Below are positions 46,342-57,257 of a DNA stretch of 64,000 bases, piece by piece. The translations under genes and the position numbers were made by a program. Source of the DNA: Gordionus sp. m RMFG-2023 (taxonomy: Eukaryota; Nematomorpha; Gordioida; Chordodea; Parachordodidae); assembly GCF_954871325.1 (NCBI RefSeq), contig NC_088775.1, forward strand, positions 67,557,561-67,621,560, given 5' to 3'. The notes under the pieces are model-generated. The model did not search any database, had not been told where the DNA came from, and saw nothing but the letters and a program-made list of their open reading frames with translations. Numbering within the stretch: the stretch's first letter is position 1; each line of letters starts with the position of its first letter.

Positions 46342-47847
46342 ATAACAGTCATAATAAAGCAACACTACCCCTGTGCTGAGGAAAAAACGTACGAAGCGCG
46401 AGTGGGACACGTACCATCCACGTTCATCGACGGTTCAAATAATGCCGGAATGATGAACGAGAAATCGGTTTATATCAAAGAAAGGGCGCTCAACAATCAC
46501 ATAGATATTAAACTAAAATACATTGGCGCCGTCATTTCTATTCGCCTTCAAAAAACTATTTCCAACGTCAAAACCGGTATGCCAGATTCCAAATTTCACA
46601 CGAATAAAGCAAATCATCCGGATGATAATTATAATAATGATGATAACGATAATAACCGTGATTCTTACCAGAATAACTATGACACCACCAGTTTCCTCAA
46701 TACAGACTCCAGGTATTTATCGGTGGCTATAAGAATACCCCGCGAGTTTGCTTCCTTTCACGCTAAAAATACTGCGAATAAAGTATTAGAAGAAGAATCT
46801 TCTTTAAAATCTAGATTTTCGACCCCCTCATATTTTTCGCGGCAAAATGTTTTAAAATACTGGGAATCATCTGGCAATTATTACCGTTCCCCGTCGTTAT
46901 CCGCACTCCCTTCTTTGGTCAATCGTAAGTTTGACTCTGACACTATTCTTTTCTCGACGTTGGAACTCTGTTCCAGCGGGTGTCCTAAAAACGAAATAGT
47001 GGATATGGGAAACTTTTTCCGGAAAGCTTTAACTAACCCACAATCCGACAATCAACCTACTCTCTCCTTAAAACTTTCGTCGAATCACGAATCTTTTACT
47101 TATAATAATTATGAGAAAAAAAAACGCCATCCGAATGAGGTATATCCTGATGAAAAAAAAACCATCGAATTCACAATCATCCAAACTCAATTAAAATATC
47201 ATGACCTGCTTCAAAAAATGGCGATGAATCGATCTATGAATTATAATTATACTACCAGTTTTGCCAAAAGCAATAATGGTGATTTTTCAAGCTCCCGAGA
47301 GAAAAAATTAACCCCTCATGATGAAAATTCCTCGTATATTAAATTAAAATATCCCTTTATTGGCACTACTACTAAGAACGATATGAAGCACATCTTTCTC
47401 TTTCCTATTGACAAGGCCTCAGCTGTTTGTAGAAACTATGAAGTAACCGATGTATTCTTCGACGCTTGCGTTTACGATCTCTTAAATACAGGAGATACCT
47501 CGTTTTCTCGAGGTTCTCAAATAGCTTATTTAGATTACGTGCGACTTCAAGGGGGTAACAAGAAAAATAAACGCCTGAAACTTTATTCCCCCACCCAGAA
47601 TAAATTTAACTCAAGACCGAACCTACCTTTAATACACCATAACAGGACCCGTATTTTGTTTGAGTATCCCGTATTCATTAAAAAGTCTACGCAAAATATA
47701 AATTTTAAACAACTTAAAGTTGATGAATCGACTGCACATTCGAATTATAAATCTTCGGGCGTGATCAATAAACCTTTATATTATTATCTTGTACAGTTTT
47801 ATACTCTATTTTCGCTATTATATTTCATATATACATGTAACGTTTAA
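46342..47847 (+). CDS. rgm: repulsive guidance molecule, C-terminal exon with GPI signal
   Basis: Encodes 501 residues to a TAA stop at 47845-47847. The RGM C-terminal blocks are in the usual order: YPCAEEKTYEARVGHVPSTF, DIKLKYIGAVISIRLQ, RYLSVAIRIPREFASF, LELCSSGCPKNEIVD, VTDVFFDACVYDLLNTGD and IAYLDYVRLQ. The extreme C-terminus is a hydrophobic tail (LVQFYTLFSLLYFIYTC), as expected for GPI attachment. Unlike vertebrate RGMs (about 430-450 residues in all), this protein has long insertions: an Asn/Asp-rich one after 46560, one of about 70 residues before LELCSSG, and one of about 140 residues before VCRNYE. The blocks stay in frame without stops, so the gene looks functional. Possible poly(A) signal AATAAA at 47984. 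Confidence 0.93.
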   Translation: MTVIIKQHYPCAEEKTYEARVGHVPSTFIDGSNNAGMMNEKSVYIKERALNNHIDIKLKYIGAVISIRLQKTISNVKTGMPDSKFHTNKANHPDDNYNNDDNDNNRDSYQNNYDTTSFLNTDSRYLSVAIRIPREFASFHAKNTANKVLEEESSLKSRFSTPSYFSRQNVLKYWESSGNYYRSPSLSALPSLVNRKFDSDTILFSTLELCSSGCPKNEIVDMGNFFRKALTNPQSDNQPTLSLKLSSNHESFTYNNYEKKKRHPNEVYPDEKKTIEFTIIQTQLKYHDLLQKMAMNRSMNYNYTTSFAKSNNGDFSSSREKKLTPHDENSSYIKLKYPFIGTTTKNDMKHIFLFPIDKASAVCRNYEVTDVFFDACVYDLLNTGDTSFSRGSQIAYLDYVRLQGGNKKNKRLKLYSPTQNKFNSRPNLPLIHHNRTRILFEYPVFIKKSTQNINFKQLKVDESTAHSNYKSSGVINKPLYYYLVQFYTLFSLLYFIYTCNV

Positions 47848-49180
47848 TGTGTATTACGAACTATAATACTACTAAGTTTAAGCGGGTATTTTGTACATGA
47901 ATAGCGGGTCGGGTTAACACGTTTAACCAAAGACGCATCTATCTTTTAACAGGCTAAATACTGCGCAATCTAAATACCTCAAAAATAAAATTTGAATTAT
48001 TTTTACATTATTTAAATTATGTATATTTTGTAAAATGAAATAATAAGATTTCTAGATATTTATTTATGATTTGTAACAAAAATTATATATTATATTATCA
48101 CTATTTAAAAACTCGAATAATATCTTATCAATAATATTGTAATAAAATATGAAGTACATACAATTATCAGCCCTTTTTTATTTTCTGAAGATCATAAATT
48201 TATTAGTCTACATATAATCTTAATTCCTACAAGTACAAATTTGTAAAGGCCTAACAGTTTAATTATAAGCAGTCTTGGAATCACTGCATATTTTTCATTC
48301 CATGTTGCCTTTTATAACGATCCCATATGAGAAACTAATAGAAATTTTAATGGTTTATCCTCACATGAATCCCGGATGATTTATTATTAAATTATAGCCG
48401 TTAGCTATATTATTATTATACGTATTAAGATTCTTTGTTTAATAAGACCTTTTTAGTAATTATAAAATTGTTTAATAAGCCAATGAGCATAACTTATTTT
48501 GAAAACCAATTTCCAAAAACTGAACAGGGCTGTGACCGAATTTTACCCAATTCTTAATCTTTAAAATATAATTTGAATCAAAGCTTAATCTATAATAGTT
48601 TTTAACTCGATGAGTTTTTATGAAAGTTTTTGATGGCTATATAGATATACTCAATATTAATTTAATAATTTTTTATAAATAAGAAATATTACAATCCTGT
48701 CTAATTTAAGCTCTTGATAATTCAGACAACTCCCTAATTTGACTAGAATTTGGCCAATTAAATTCCTATTAACTAGTATTTGAAAATACCATGATAAATT
48801 GGACAATTGAAAAGTGGGCAGATTTTTACTTTATAGTTCATCTAGGTAAGACTAGATAAAGTGGGCAATTGTTTGCTGTATTCATTCAGTATAAAATTTT
48901 ACCATCTTTTTCAAAGTTTTCACGTCAAATAACAAAATTAATAAAAGAAAACAAATATAATGAGTAGTTAATTAAAAAATTTAGGTTATTAAATTCATAC
49001 TCAAAAAGAATGTCAAAAGATTTAAAAATTTATAAAGGAACTGTTCACAATATTCATAAATCCAAACAAGATATTATCGCCATGCTGTGCCTTCCATTAT
49101 AAATATTCCCACAAACAAATAAATTTGCATTTTATATTTACAACTTTTTTACATATTTTTTTATGTATTTATATTTTGAT
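47848..49180. other. 3' flank of RGM, no gene seen
   Basis: AT-rich. AATAAA at 47984-47989 is a candidate poly(A) signal for RGM. At about 49085-49130 a phrase (CCTTCCATTATAAATATTCC) recurs near 50608 and, weakly, near 51700, so it belongs to a dispersed repeat. Confidence 0.45.
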
Positions 49181-49188
49181 AAAATAAC

Positions 49189-49686
49189 CAGGGACCCGGA
49201 GTAAACCGTAACGAACCGATATAATTATCTTTTGAAGGAGTAAAAAGAACCTTTATAAAAAAAGGTTAGGTTCAGTTTTTATATTTTAGGAATCAAAAAT
49301 TTGAATATCCAGAATTATGTAAACTTGCTCTTATAGTACTGGCGGTTCCCGCAACACAAGTTTTTGTAGAAAAGGCCTTTTGGGGGCTAAAATTTGTGTT
49401 ATCGTCACAACAAACAAATATGAATCCATTTATATTAGAAAATATATTACTTATAATATATTTAAAAATGAGTTATTTTGAATCTTATATATTTTTTTAT
49501 ATATAATTCATAGATGCTTATAGTAAAAATAAATTAGACGATGGTGTTGCTTCAATAAAAAAATTTATAACCGTAATGAACCTTTATAATTAGCTGAACC
49601 GAACCTTTGTAAATTTTTTCTTAAGAACCGTAACCGTTATAATTTTTTACATACTGAACCGTTATAAATAACGGTTCGGGTCCCTG
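49189..49686 (+). mobile_element. short hAT derivative, 498 bp, with transposase C-terminal trace
   Basis: TIRs CAGGGACCCGGAG and the complement of CAGGGACCCGAACCG. The flanking octamers AAAATAAC and AAAATGAC match at 7 of 8 positions. Inside, the plus strand at about 49305-49450 reads YPELCKLALIVLAVPATQVF and then SSQQTNMNPF, the hAT C-terminal dimerisation region. Only this part and the two ends remain. Same family as 14717-16052, where the same segment is on the minus strand. Confidence 0.88.
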
Positions 49687-50282
49687 AAAATGACTACTAA
49701 CAGATCTATTTTTTTGCAAGAACTCATGATCATTATTATTACATAGAAAATTGTGATTATTTTTTGATCATGGATTTTTTTTTTGGTTTACTTTTTTTAA
49801 AAAGAATATTGAAAATTATTTATCATAAATTTAAAATATAAAAATGTTTGATATTTTTAGATATTTAAGATAAGTAAAATTTCGTATATTGGGAATTCCG
49901 TATCATCTCTTCTCGTATTTTTGATGAATTTTACAATCGTTTTCTTTTTAATAAACAAAAATATTGTACCAAAAACAAAGATTCTATCTTATTTATTTCA
50001 TAAATCTATAATATATATAAATGTGTCACAGTCACATTGTCAAAACCTAATAGCCAATAGTATTCTTTTAAAAAATATTCGTCCAATAAAAATCACCATA
50101 GCTTATTCATCATACCTATCAAACATTCATTTATCTAAGCTACCATAACATATACTAGAATTCTTGGGTTAATGATAGGTGTTGCCTTAAGGTAGTACCT
50201 ATCAAATTTGTATTTTGATTATTTTTCATTTGTACAAATCTATTTATAAAATATATTTAAGAAATCGTGAATTTTGAAAAGC

Positions 50283-50347
50283 GTCTATGACCAAATCGGC
50301 AAGAGCGTCCAAATCCGATGGTTTTGGATTCGAATCCCAGCAAAGAT
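50283..50347 (+). pseudogene. tRNA relic (Lys-like body, shortened)
   Basis: GTCTATG at 50283-50289 pairs with CAAAGAT at 50341-50347 at 6 of 7 positions. ATCGGCAAGAGCG resembles a D arm, ATCCGATGG the 3' half of an anticodon arm, and TTGGATTCGAATCCCAG is a T arm with an intact TTCGAAT loop. At 65 nt it lacks about 8 bases, most of the 5' anticodon stem, so it cannot decode. It may be a pseudogene or the head of a SINE whose body continues to about 50480. The Lys resemblance is from remembered consensus. Confidence 0.6.
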
Positions 50348-50349
50348 AA

Positions 50350-51778
50350 TTTTTTTTTCTAATCCAACTTAGTGATTCCGTTCTTTGGGGGATGATATAT
50401 AGGAGACAAGACTCGATCACGTGATTCCGTTATAATATATGTTAAATAATAAGGGTCTTATTACCTTTTAATAAAATTTGGTCGGTATTTAGCAAATTAG
50501 GTTGGTTAACGAATTCTTACAGGTGAAATATTCATTTTTAAAATTTTTAACTAATTTTATTTAGATAAATAAAATCTCAAAGAACATTGTGCAAGGAGTG
50601 CTTTGTGCCTTCCATCATAAATATTCCCACAATCAAATAAATTTGCATTTTATATAATTTATAACTTTGATACAATCTTTAAAAAAATTGAAATTGGGCC
50701 AAGCAAAACTTGAGATGGGCATTAACTAAATTTCCATTGGGCCTGAAAATGTTGTCATTTGCAGACCTCTGATGGTAAATGCATGGGAAAATAAAAGTGG
50801 CAGACTCATATCATTTATAAATGGATTCTTTGGCAGAGGTAAAATCCATGATCTGTTGCTTCCGATGTCATCCTGACTAGAGGTCTGCAATGGGAAAGTT
50901 TTGGCGCACCCACCTGCTCATTTATTTAAAAATTTTGTTGACTTGCTGTCCAGTGTTTAAAAATTATTATATTGGTTGATTTGGCTCTTTATGTATTATT
51001 TTACTGTTTTTAACCTAAACTGATATATTAAGAATAATATCTAATAATAAATAGAAGTCAATTGCTCGTTTTGCCTGAAATATATTTCAAATTCACCTAC
51101 CCATTGTTTTCAAAATATTTTAACCCTCCCACTCACCAACCCAATATCTTTCAATCTATCCACAGAATGGGCGGGTTTAAGTTAGGCAAAACCTTCATTT
51201 AGCAAGAATAAATTTTTTAGGTTTTAAATTGGAAATGAATGTATTATTTAGGAATATTTTTTTATTGAGCACATAAATATAATTTTTACAGATTTTATGA
51301 AATTAATATAATGAAAATTCATATGTTCCGATTATATATTTATATTGAAGGTAATAAACATATCAGAGACCTGTAAGTACCATTTGCACGCCCTGGATTT
51401 AAAAAAAAAAATTTTTGACATGGCCCGATCTGGATTTTTTAAAAATATATTATATGTATTTTCAATTTTTATAGATAATAGTAGCTATTAAATTATATAG
51501 CCCGACCTGGGTAACTTTAAAATTTTTAGGCCCACCCGGGAATATTTAAAAAAAAATTAAATATGGCCTAACCCCTGTACCTATATCAAAATATATTTTC
51601 TTATAATAAAGCTCATCTTGAAGAATGGATCCATATCATGAGAAGATGCTAACTTATTCAAAACTCTGTGGATAACAATTTACCAAGAAGTGCTTTATGG
51701 CTTCCGTTGTTAATAAAAAAACTCTTAAGGAAGGATCCATTCCCACAATCTAATAAATATTTGCATTTTATATGATTA
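50350..51778. repeat. patchwork of dispersed repeat fragments
   Basis: Contains the dispersed phrase TTCCATCATAAATATTCCCA (about 50608), an AGAGGTCTGCAA-family end in reverse (GCAGACCTCTG at about 50771), another in forward orientation (TAGAGGTCTGCAATGGG at 50878), and a CAGAGACCTG end at 51364 related to the MITE in the RGM intron. Element boundaries overlap and cannot be separated by eye. No gene. Confidence 0.5.
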
Positions 51779-53036
51779 CTAGCTGATGTCCCACAAGAAT
51801 GACAAGGAATTAGTATTTTCCTTAATTTGATGATGGATAAATCAGAAATAAGCCTATATGAGGTTTAATCAGAAATTTACCTTATTTTGATGAAAGTTAA
51901 ATCCAAAATTTTTATTATTCTTATAATATGTTAATGAAGTATATATATACTTATTGCATTCAATATGAACAAATATTTGAATCATGTTTGAATATACTTT
52001 TTTAAAATTATATTAATTTCCTTATTTTTTAATTTTTATTATTTATGTATTCAATAAAATATTTAATCTTGCTAGATGAGGGTTTTGTATATTGTTATCA
52101 TAGAAACAGATTTTGGATTTGAGCTTATTAAGAATGAGTCTTTTTAAATTGGCTTCAAGAAATTGAAAACCAATTATTTAGGAAGAACATCACAGATTAT
52201 TCTATCATCAAGATACCAAAAATTTATATCCAAATCAAATTTCGATTTAAGATAATGGATGAGATAATGAATGTCAAGGTAAAATAAACGAGGACGTGTG
52301 CCCCTGCTGGATCCTTTCGTCATCTATGACATGAGGGCTGAATATAGGAGTTTTAATGTTACAGCATGTCTAATTTTGAATAAACTGGAAATTTGGGATA
52401 AAAATAATTTATGAAATGTTCACGAAATTTACTATTGAAAGCACTTTTAAAGTCTACTTTGATAATAGCCATGTTAGAAGTAGGATTTTGGATATAATAC
52501 AAATGACATGTGAAGCTCTTTTGCCTTCTCCCTTAACACCAAATCCTAATTAACCTATAATTAATAAATTAAGACCCTGGGTTTTGACCCATGACAATTG
52601 ATTTTGCTAAATCTTCTAAATAGCCCATTGCAATGAGGTGGATACCACCACAGTGTTTGTTAGATAATCAGATTTGCCTCTATAATTGATTAGAATCTAT
52701 TATGATGGCAGGTAGAGTATTTAGGAAAGTTTTAAAAGCATTTTGATTCTTTGAGGTGAATGTAGATTTTATACGAAGTGAGAGGGCTAAAACCATTGCG
52801 TCTGGATGTGGAAAATTTGTTAAAAGAATATATCTTAACTCACAAATCATACTTTTTTTTATTCCATATTTTCCATAATATATTTGGCCTTTTTCTCTAA
52901 AAATTTATAAAAATCTTGCAAGAATGAATATGGATAATCTATTCCTCTCAATTCTGATTCATCCTTTTCAAATGAAGGTATTATCCATAAGGAGAAAATT
53001 CTGATTCCTCGTCATTCTTGACGGGCTATCAGCTAG
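51779..53036 (-). mobile_element. element with inverted termini carrying a reverse-transcriptase relic (fossil)
   Basis: The ends form an inverted repeat of about 36 bp: CTAGCTGATGTCCCACAAG on the left, the complement of CTAGCTGATAGCCCGTCAAG on the right. TTA lies on both sides. On the minus strand the interior shows reverse-transcriptase landmarks in the correct order: a K-V-D-F-x-S-A-F-N block near 52450, a Q-Q-G block near 52300 and a Y-L-D-D block near 52210. It is a fossil with several breaks, clearly not functional. Family uncertain: the RT resembles those of animal elements linked to the frame at 1-397, but inverted termini are unusual for LINEs. A fragment of one terminus lies at about 37200-37255. 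Confidence 0.65.
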
Positions 53037-53254
53037 TTAATATATAATTTTGTTAATTTTTAGCCCCTTTTCTAAATTTTAAGGATGGGTTGAGCACCCC
53101 CTCCTTGCCAATATTATTTCAAGTGTTAAATTTGAATCCCCTTTCTATTTATTATTGTTATAAAAATCAAAAATTTTTTCTTATTTTTTTATAGCCACAT
53201 GGAAGATGGGAAGAAAAAAGTTTATTTTTTTGTTTTCATTATTTTTAAAACAAG

Positions 53255-53413
53255 TAGTGGTGATAAATAGCTCCATTTTTACCAGCCTTTAAAAAAGATT
53301 AACCGAATTTTTAAGCGATATCATCTTAACATTGTTCGAGGTTTAAAAATCTTGAAAAATATTTATTCTGTATCAAGGCTTAGCAAATTTTTTCGACTAT
53401 TTTGACAACACTA
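53255..53413. mobile_element. TAGTGTTGTTAAACGG-family MITE, diverged
   Basis: Starts TAGTGGTGATAAATAGCTCC and ends TTTTGACAACACTA. The flanking octamers AAAACAAG and CAAACAAG agree at 7 of 8 positions. Interior phrases (CAAGGCTTAGCAAATT) match other copies loosely. Confidence 0.75.
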
Positions 53414-53421
53414 CAAACAAG

Positions 53422-54689
53422 AAATAGTCCAATTTTAAAAGTTTAACTATAAATTTGAAATTTTCAAATAGGATTATGTTGTTAGAATTAAACAATTTAC
53501 TTTAAAAGAAATAATAAATGGTGTCCTTTTGTCAATGAACTATTTTTTTATTGTTAGATTGATATTAAAAAAATCATTTGGAACATGTTGACAAAAATAA
53601 AATATGTGGGCAGCGTCAACATGATAAATTTATTGGAGACAAACCCCCCCCCCCTCTTCTAAAAAAATAACGCCCTTCAGCCACGATATTTGCCTATTCA
53701 TCATAACAACCCGATGATATTAATCTAAAAACATCCTATAATGAGATATCATTTATAACCTTCAAACAAAATTCTAGTTAAACTCTTTCAGGACTCACGA
53801 TTATTTAGGCTAAAAATAACAAATAAATATTGCTTGGTGATAATCAACTAGTTGTTACTAACCATAGCATAAACATTACCCACGAGTGTACATAACTTCA
53901 AACTGTACTAAAATTTTATAATGAATAAGAAATTAATAAATTTTTTATTTTTACTTTGCCCTATCCCCTTCCTTCAAAAATAGAAGGTAAATCGCTCTTA
54001 CCCTCTCAGACGCTGCGTGTAAGTAAATATTTATTGATGTCGGTCGATTTCAAAATGAAACTTTTGTTTAAAAATACATTTAAAAAACTCCAAAAATTAA
54101 AAAAAATTTTCCCTAGAAAGCATGATGCAGTCCTGTTTAATAAATAGCTTTGAAAACGAGGGTAAAATGACTTGATTAAAATTATTATTTTATTTTAGAA
54201 ATCTTTTCGATATATTCTTTAATTACAAAGAAAATTGGCTAAAAAAACTTAGATGTGCGATTTGGTACGAAGCAAATAAAAAGAATCCGCCAAAGATTCA
54301 AATTAATTGATGAAACGATTGTTGGGTTTCGACAATATATCGATGAAGATATTCCTAATGAATTAAAAATTCCTTAACAGTGTATACTTTATCCTGCAGT
54401 ACTCTGATTATGATCATGGTAGATAATCGAGCAAGTTAAAGAGTAAATAATTATTTGTTTTAAATCCATTTTCTTAATGTGTATAAAATATTATAACTAA
54501 ACTTTCTTTGAAAATAAGGTTATTGTAGGATGGCTCAAATATGGATTAGTTAAAATAGAATAGGTTTAATGTATAATTTGTAGGAAATGTTAACAAGGAT
54601 CAATGATTGGAATGCGAATATTGAAAAATGAGATAAGTACTCATTCTTTATTTGTTAAGTATTATATATAGTCCAAGAAAATAATATTT
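53422..54689. other. intergenic, no recognised gene
   Basis: A CCCCCCCCCCCTCTTCT patch at about 53646 looks like a transposon edge. A frame of about 45 codons near 54240-54377 (GTKQIKRIRQRFKLIDE, then GFRQYIDEDIP) is less AT-biased than average and could be an exon or transposon fragment. I do not recognise it. Confidence 0.35.
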
Positions 54690-54958
54690 ATACAATGGTC
54701 CGGCCCTATCGGTCTTAGACCGGCACCGATATTTTTTCAGAACCACAGTCCGGGCTTCTCTTTTATTAATATTAAAATTTGCTTTCTATTCAATTAATAT
54801 ATATTTTTTTGTTTGTTCATTTTTATTTTGCAATATGAAATCTTTAAGTTTGTCAAAAAATAATTTATTTAGTCCCAGTAAACAAGAATTAAAGGTAACC
54901 GGATTTTTTTTAAAGACCGTGGTTCCATTTGAGTGAATCGATCCGAACCGTAGTCAAT
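54690..54958. mobile_element. degenerate copy of the 37274-type hAT element
   Basis: GGTCCGGCCCTATCGGTCTT near the left end is nearly identical to the subterminal region at 37289. The right end has GACCGTGGTTCC and CCGAACCGTAGTC. Much shorter than the 843-bp copy, and the termini are decayed. Confidence 0.65.
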
Positions 54959-55090
54959 TAACAATGTAATATATTTCGAGGCTATTCACAATAATATAAT
55001 TCATTACCTTATTCGTTTAGTATTAATAGTGAAAAATATGACTGTCATAAACGACTTAGAAATAAGTGGAGAAACCAGTTTCTGAGGGAT

Positions 55091-56434
55091 AGGGTAAGAG
55101 TTACGACGTGGAATGTAGAAAGCATGACGGGAAGAGCGGGAAAAGAAGGCAATGGTTCAAAATGATTGGCAGGGCAAGTGAAAAGTATAAATATTTCTGG
55201 CAAGATAATGATGGTAAAACTGGAGTTGATGTATTTTGTTGCAGAAAAATGGGTGGATAAAGTAATCGAAGTAAGAAGACTAGATAACCAGATAATGATT
55301 ATTAGGATGATCATCGGTAGAAGGCTATGCGATATTATATCGAAGAAGAGAAAGATACATTTTGGGATAGTCTATTGGAGGTGACATTGAGACTGGCAAA
55401 TGAAGAGGAGATTATCCTGGCTGGTAATCAGAAGTGAAGGTAGGACTTCATCAGGGATTCGTGTTGAGTCCATTATTATTATCTTAATAATGGGTGGTGG
55501 CTAGAGAGATGCGTGAAGAACTTCCATGATATTATGTGCAGATGACCTTGTATTATTGACAAACAACGAGGAAGAATTGAGGAATAAAATTAGTATATGG
55601 AAGATGACTATGGAAGCAAAGGGCCTGAAAATGAATGCAGTAAAGGCAAAGGTGATGATTAATGGGGATAATCTGAAAGCGAAGGAATCCGGCAAATGGC
55701 CTTGTTATGTACGTGGGATAGAAGTTGCTAGAAATTCAATCCAATGCACCAGATTCCAGAAATGTATGCATAATAAATGTAGCGGGAAAAAAGGAAGTCT
55801 GATGTTAGCAAGAATGACCTTTATTTGTAGAACAGGTATAAAAGGGGTATATAATAATGATAACGTAGAAAATAATGGTTTGGATATTGGCAATGGGTCA
55901 ATCCTGGGAAAAGTTTTGTTATTTGTATATGCTAAACGCAGATGGTGGTGTAGATTCTGCTGTTGCTGCAAGATCGGACAAGCACGGAAAAAGTTTAGAG
56001 ATATCGTCTATTCTACCAAATAAAAATGTCACTCTGAAGTTAAAGGGGAAAGTTTATGTAAGCTGTCTGAGGAGTTGTTTAGTTAATGGTGGCGAAACAT
56101 TGTCAATGAAAGTGGCCCACGAAGCTAAATTGGAAAGAACAGAGATGAGGATGATTAGATGGATGTGTGGGGTATCTCTGAAGGAATTGCGAGCAATAAT
56201 GGGAATAGAGGTGATTGGAGTGGTAATGAGATAAAATAAACTGAGATGGGTTGGCCATGCGGAACGTAAGACAAAAGATGACTGGGTAAAGAGATGCACC
56301 TTGAAAGAAAAGGAGGATAAAAGGAAGGCCTAAGGTGGCGTGGATGCGGATATGAGTAAAATAAATTTTACAAATATTGATGCTCAGGACCGTCAAAAGA
56401 AAAATCAGAGGGGAAACTGGCAAACCTGAGTAAA
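55091..56434 (+). mobile_element. LINE (non-LTR retrotransposon) relic with endonuclease and RT parts
   Basis: Segments occur in the order of a known animal LINE polyprotein. The endonuclease start is RVRVTTWNVESMTGR (55091), followed by AEKWVDKVIEVRRLDNQIMI (about 55243). The RT catalytic part is DDLVLLTNNEEELR with the preceding A of the A-D-D box (about 55540). A zinc-knuckle-like SGKWPCYVRG with CTRFQKCMHNKC follows, then GGVDSAVAAR and the C-terminal LERTEMRMIRWMCGVSLKE (about 56130-56190). The end is near IDAQDRQK (56390). Most of the endonuclease core and the N-terminal half of the RT are missing, and there are multiple stops and frameshifts. A dead, internally deleted copy. Confidence 0.88.
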
Positions 56435-56461
56435 CATGAAAATCGCCATTAAACGGAGAAG

Positions 56462-56655
56462 TAGTGTTGTTAAACGGCCCGATTAAGATTTTAGCCAAAA
56501 TAATATATCTAAACCTGAAGATTTTGCTGATAGATGGCAGAAAGGTTTGGATCTCTATGTGCCAAATCTCGAGGCTTGCATAATATTATTTTAGCCAAAA
56601 TCTTAATCCGGCCATTTTTAAAAATCGACAAAAATCGGGCAGTTCAGCAATATTT
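56462..56655. mobile_element. TAGTGTTGTTAAACGG-family MITE, right end decayed
   Basis: Starts TAGTGTTGTTAAACGGCCCG just after the LINE. The interior has ATTTTGCTGATAGATGGCAG and AAATCTCGAGGCTTGCATAA as in other copies. The right end (CAGTTCAGCAATATT) is diverged and no target duplication remains. Confidence 0.75.
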
Positions 56656-57257
56656 TAGTATTACCATAAGGCTACAGTTATTTAAGAACCTCTTTAACTA
56701 TTATCCAAAGTTTAAGTCTCTTATCATGCTCTAATTTTTTGTATCACTATTTTACATCTAATTTTTTTAAATTAAATTTTCTTTTTCATTTGTAGTTTTA
56801 AAAAAAATATAACCAACAACGAAAAATTAATTATATTAATTTTCAAGCTAAATGTTATATCTATTATATTATAGACAAAAATAACAAAGTTAATTCTCCT
56901 AAGTTTCCATTCCATTATCAAATTTTTATTAAAGTCATTGAAATATAATATTTGAATAAAATCAAGTTTTAATAGGATTGAGAAATAATAAAATATCAAT
57001 TTTATAAGATCAGGTTTTTTTTTTATTTCAAAGGTCCGTTTTGTGAGAATTATGTCAATTCAATCACATAAAATATACGTAAAATATACAAGAAATCAAT
57101 TATAAACGTCAAATAATAAGCAACGCGCATTTGCAATGCGTTATTTCTTCAACTTTAAATTTATTACCTTAAAATATTTGTAATTTATATAAAAATTTAA
57201 TATAAATTAAAGGTGGTTCCAAATTGTCTACCTTCATATTCATACGTTGGTTATTCT
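56656..57257. other. intergenic, no gene seen
   Basis: AT-rich without repeats or frames of interest. Confidence 0.4.

Noticed and set aside
46342-46348. Use of the later AG (after ATAACAG) as the RGM acceptor
   Set aside because: It would put a stop right after the junction. The AG just before 46342 keeps the frame and gives the expected conserved residues.
46523-46732. Alternative plus frame within RGM exon 2
   Set aside because: It overlaps the conserved RGM frame in another register; its Ile/Met/Thr-rich text comes from the Asn/Asp repeat.
49921-50148. 75-residue plus-strand frame
   Set aside because: Composition is that of random AT-rich DNA, with no motif and no neighbouring exon signals.
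50283-50347. Functional tRNA gene
   Set aside because: Most of the 5' anticodon stem is missing and the D arm does not pair properly, so it is a relic.
55045-56498. Minus-strand frames opposite the LINE
   Set aside because: Shadows. The plus-strand frames carry the recognisable endonuclease and RT segments.
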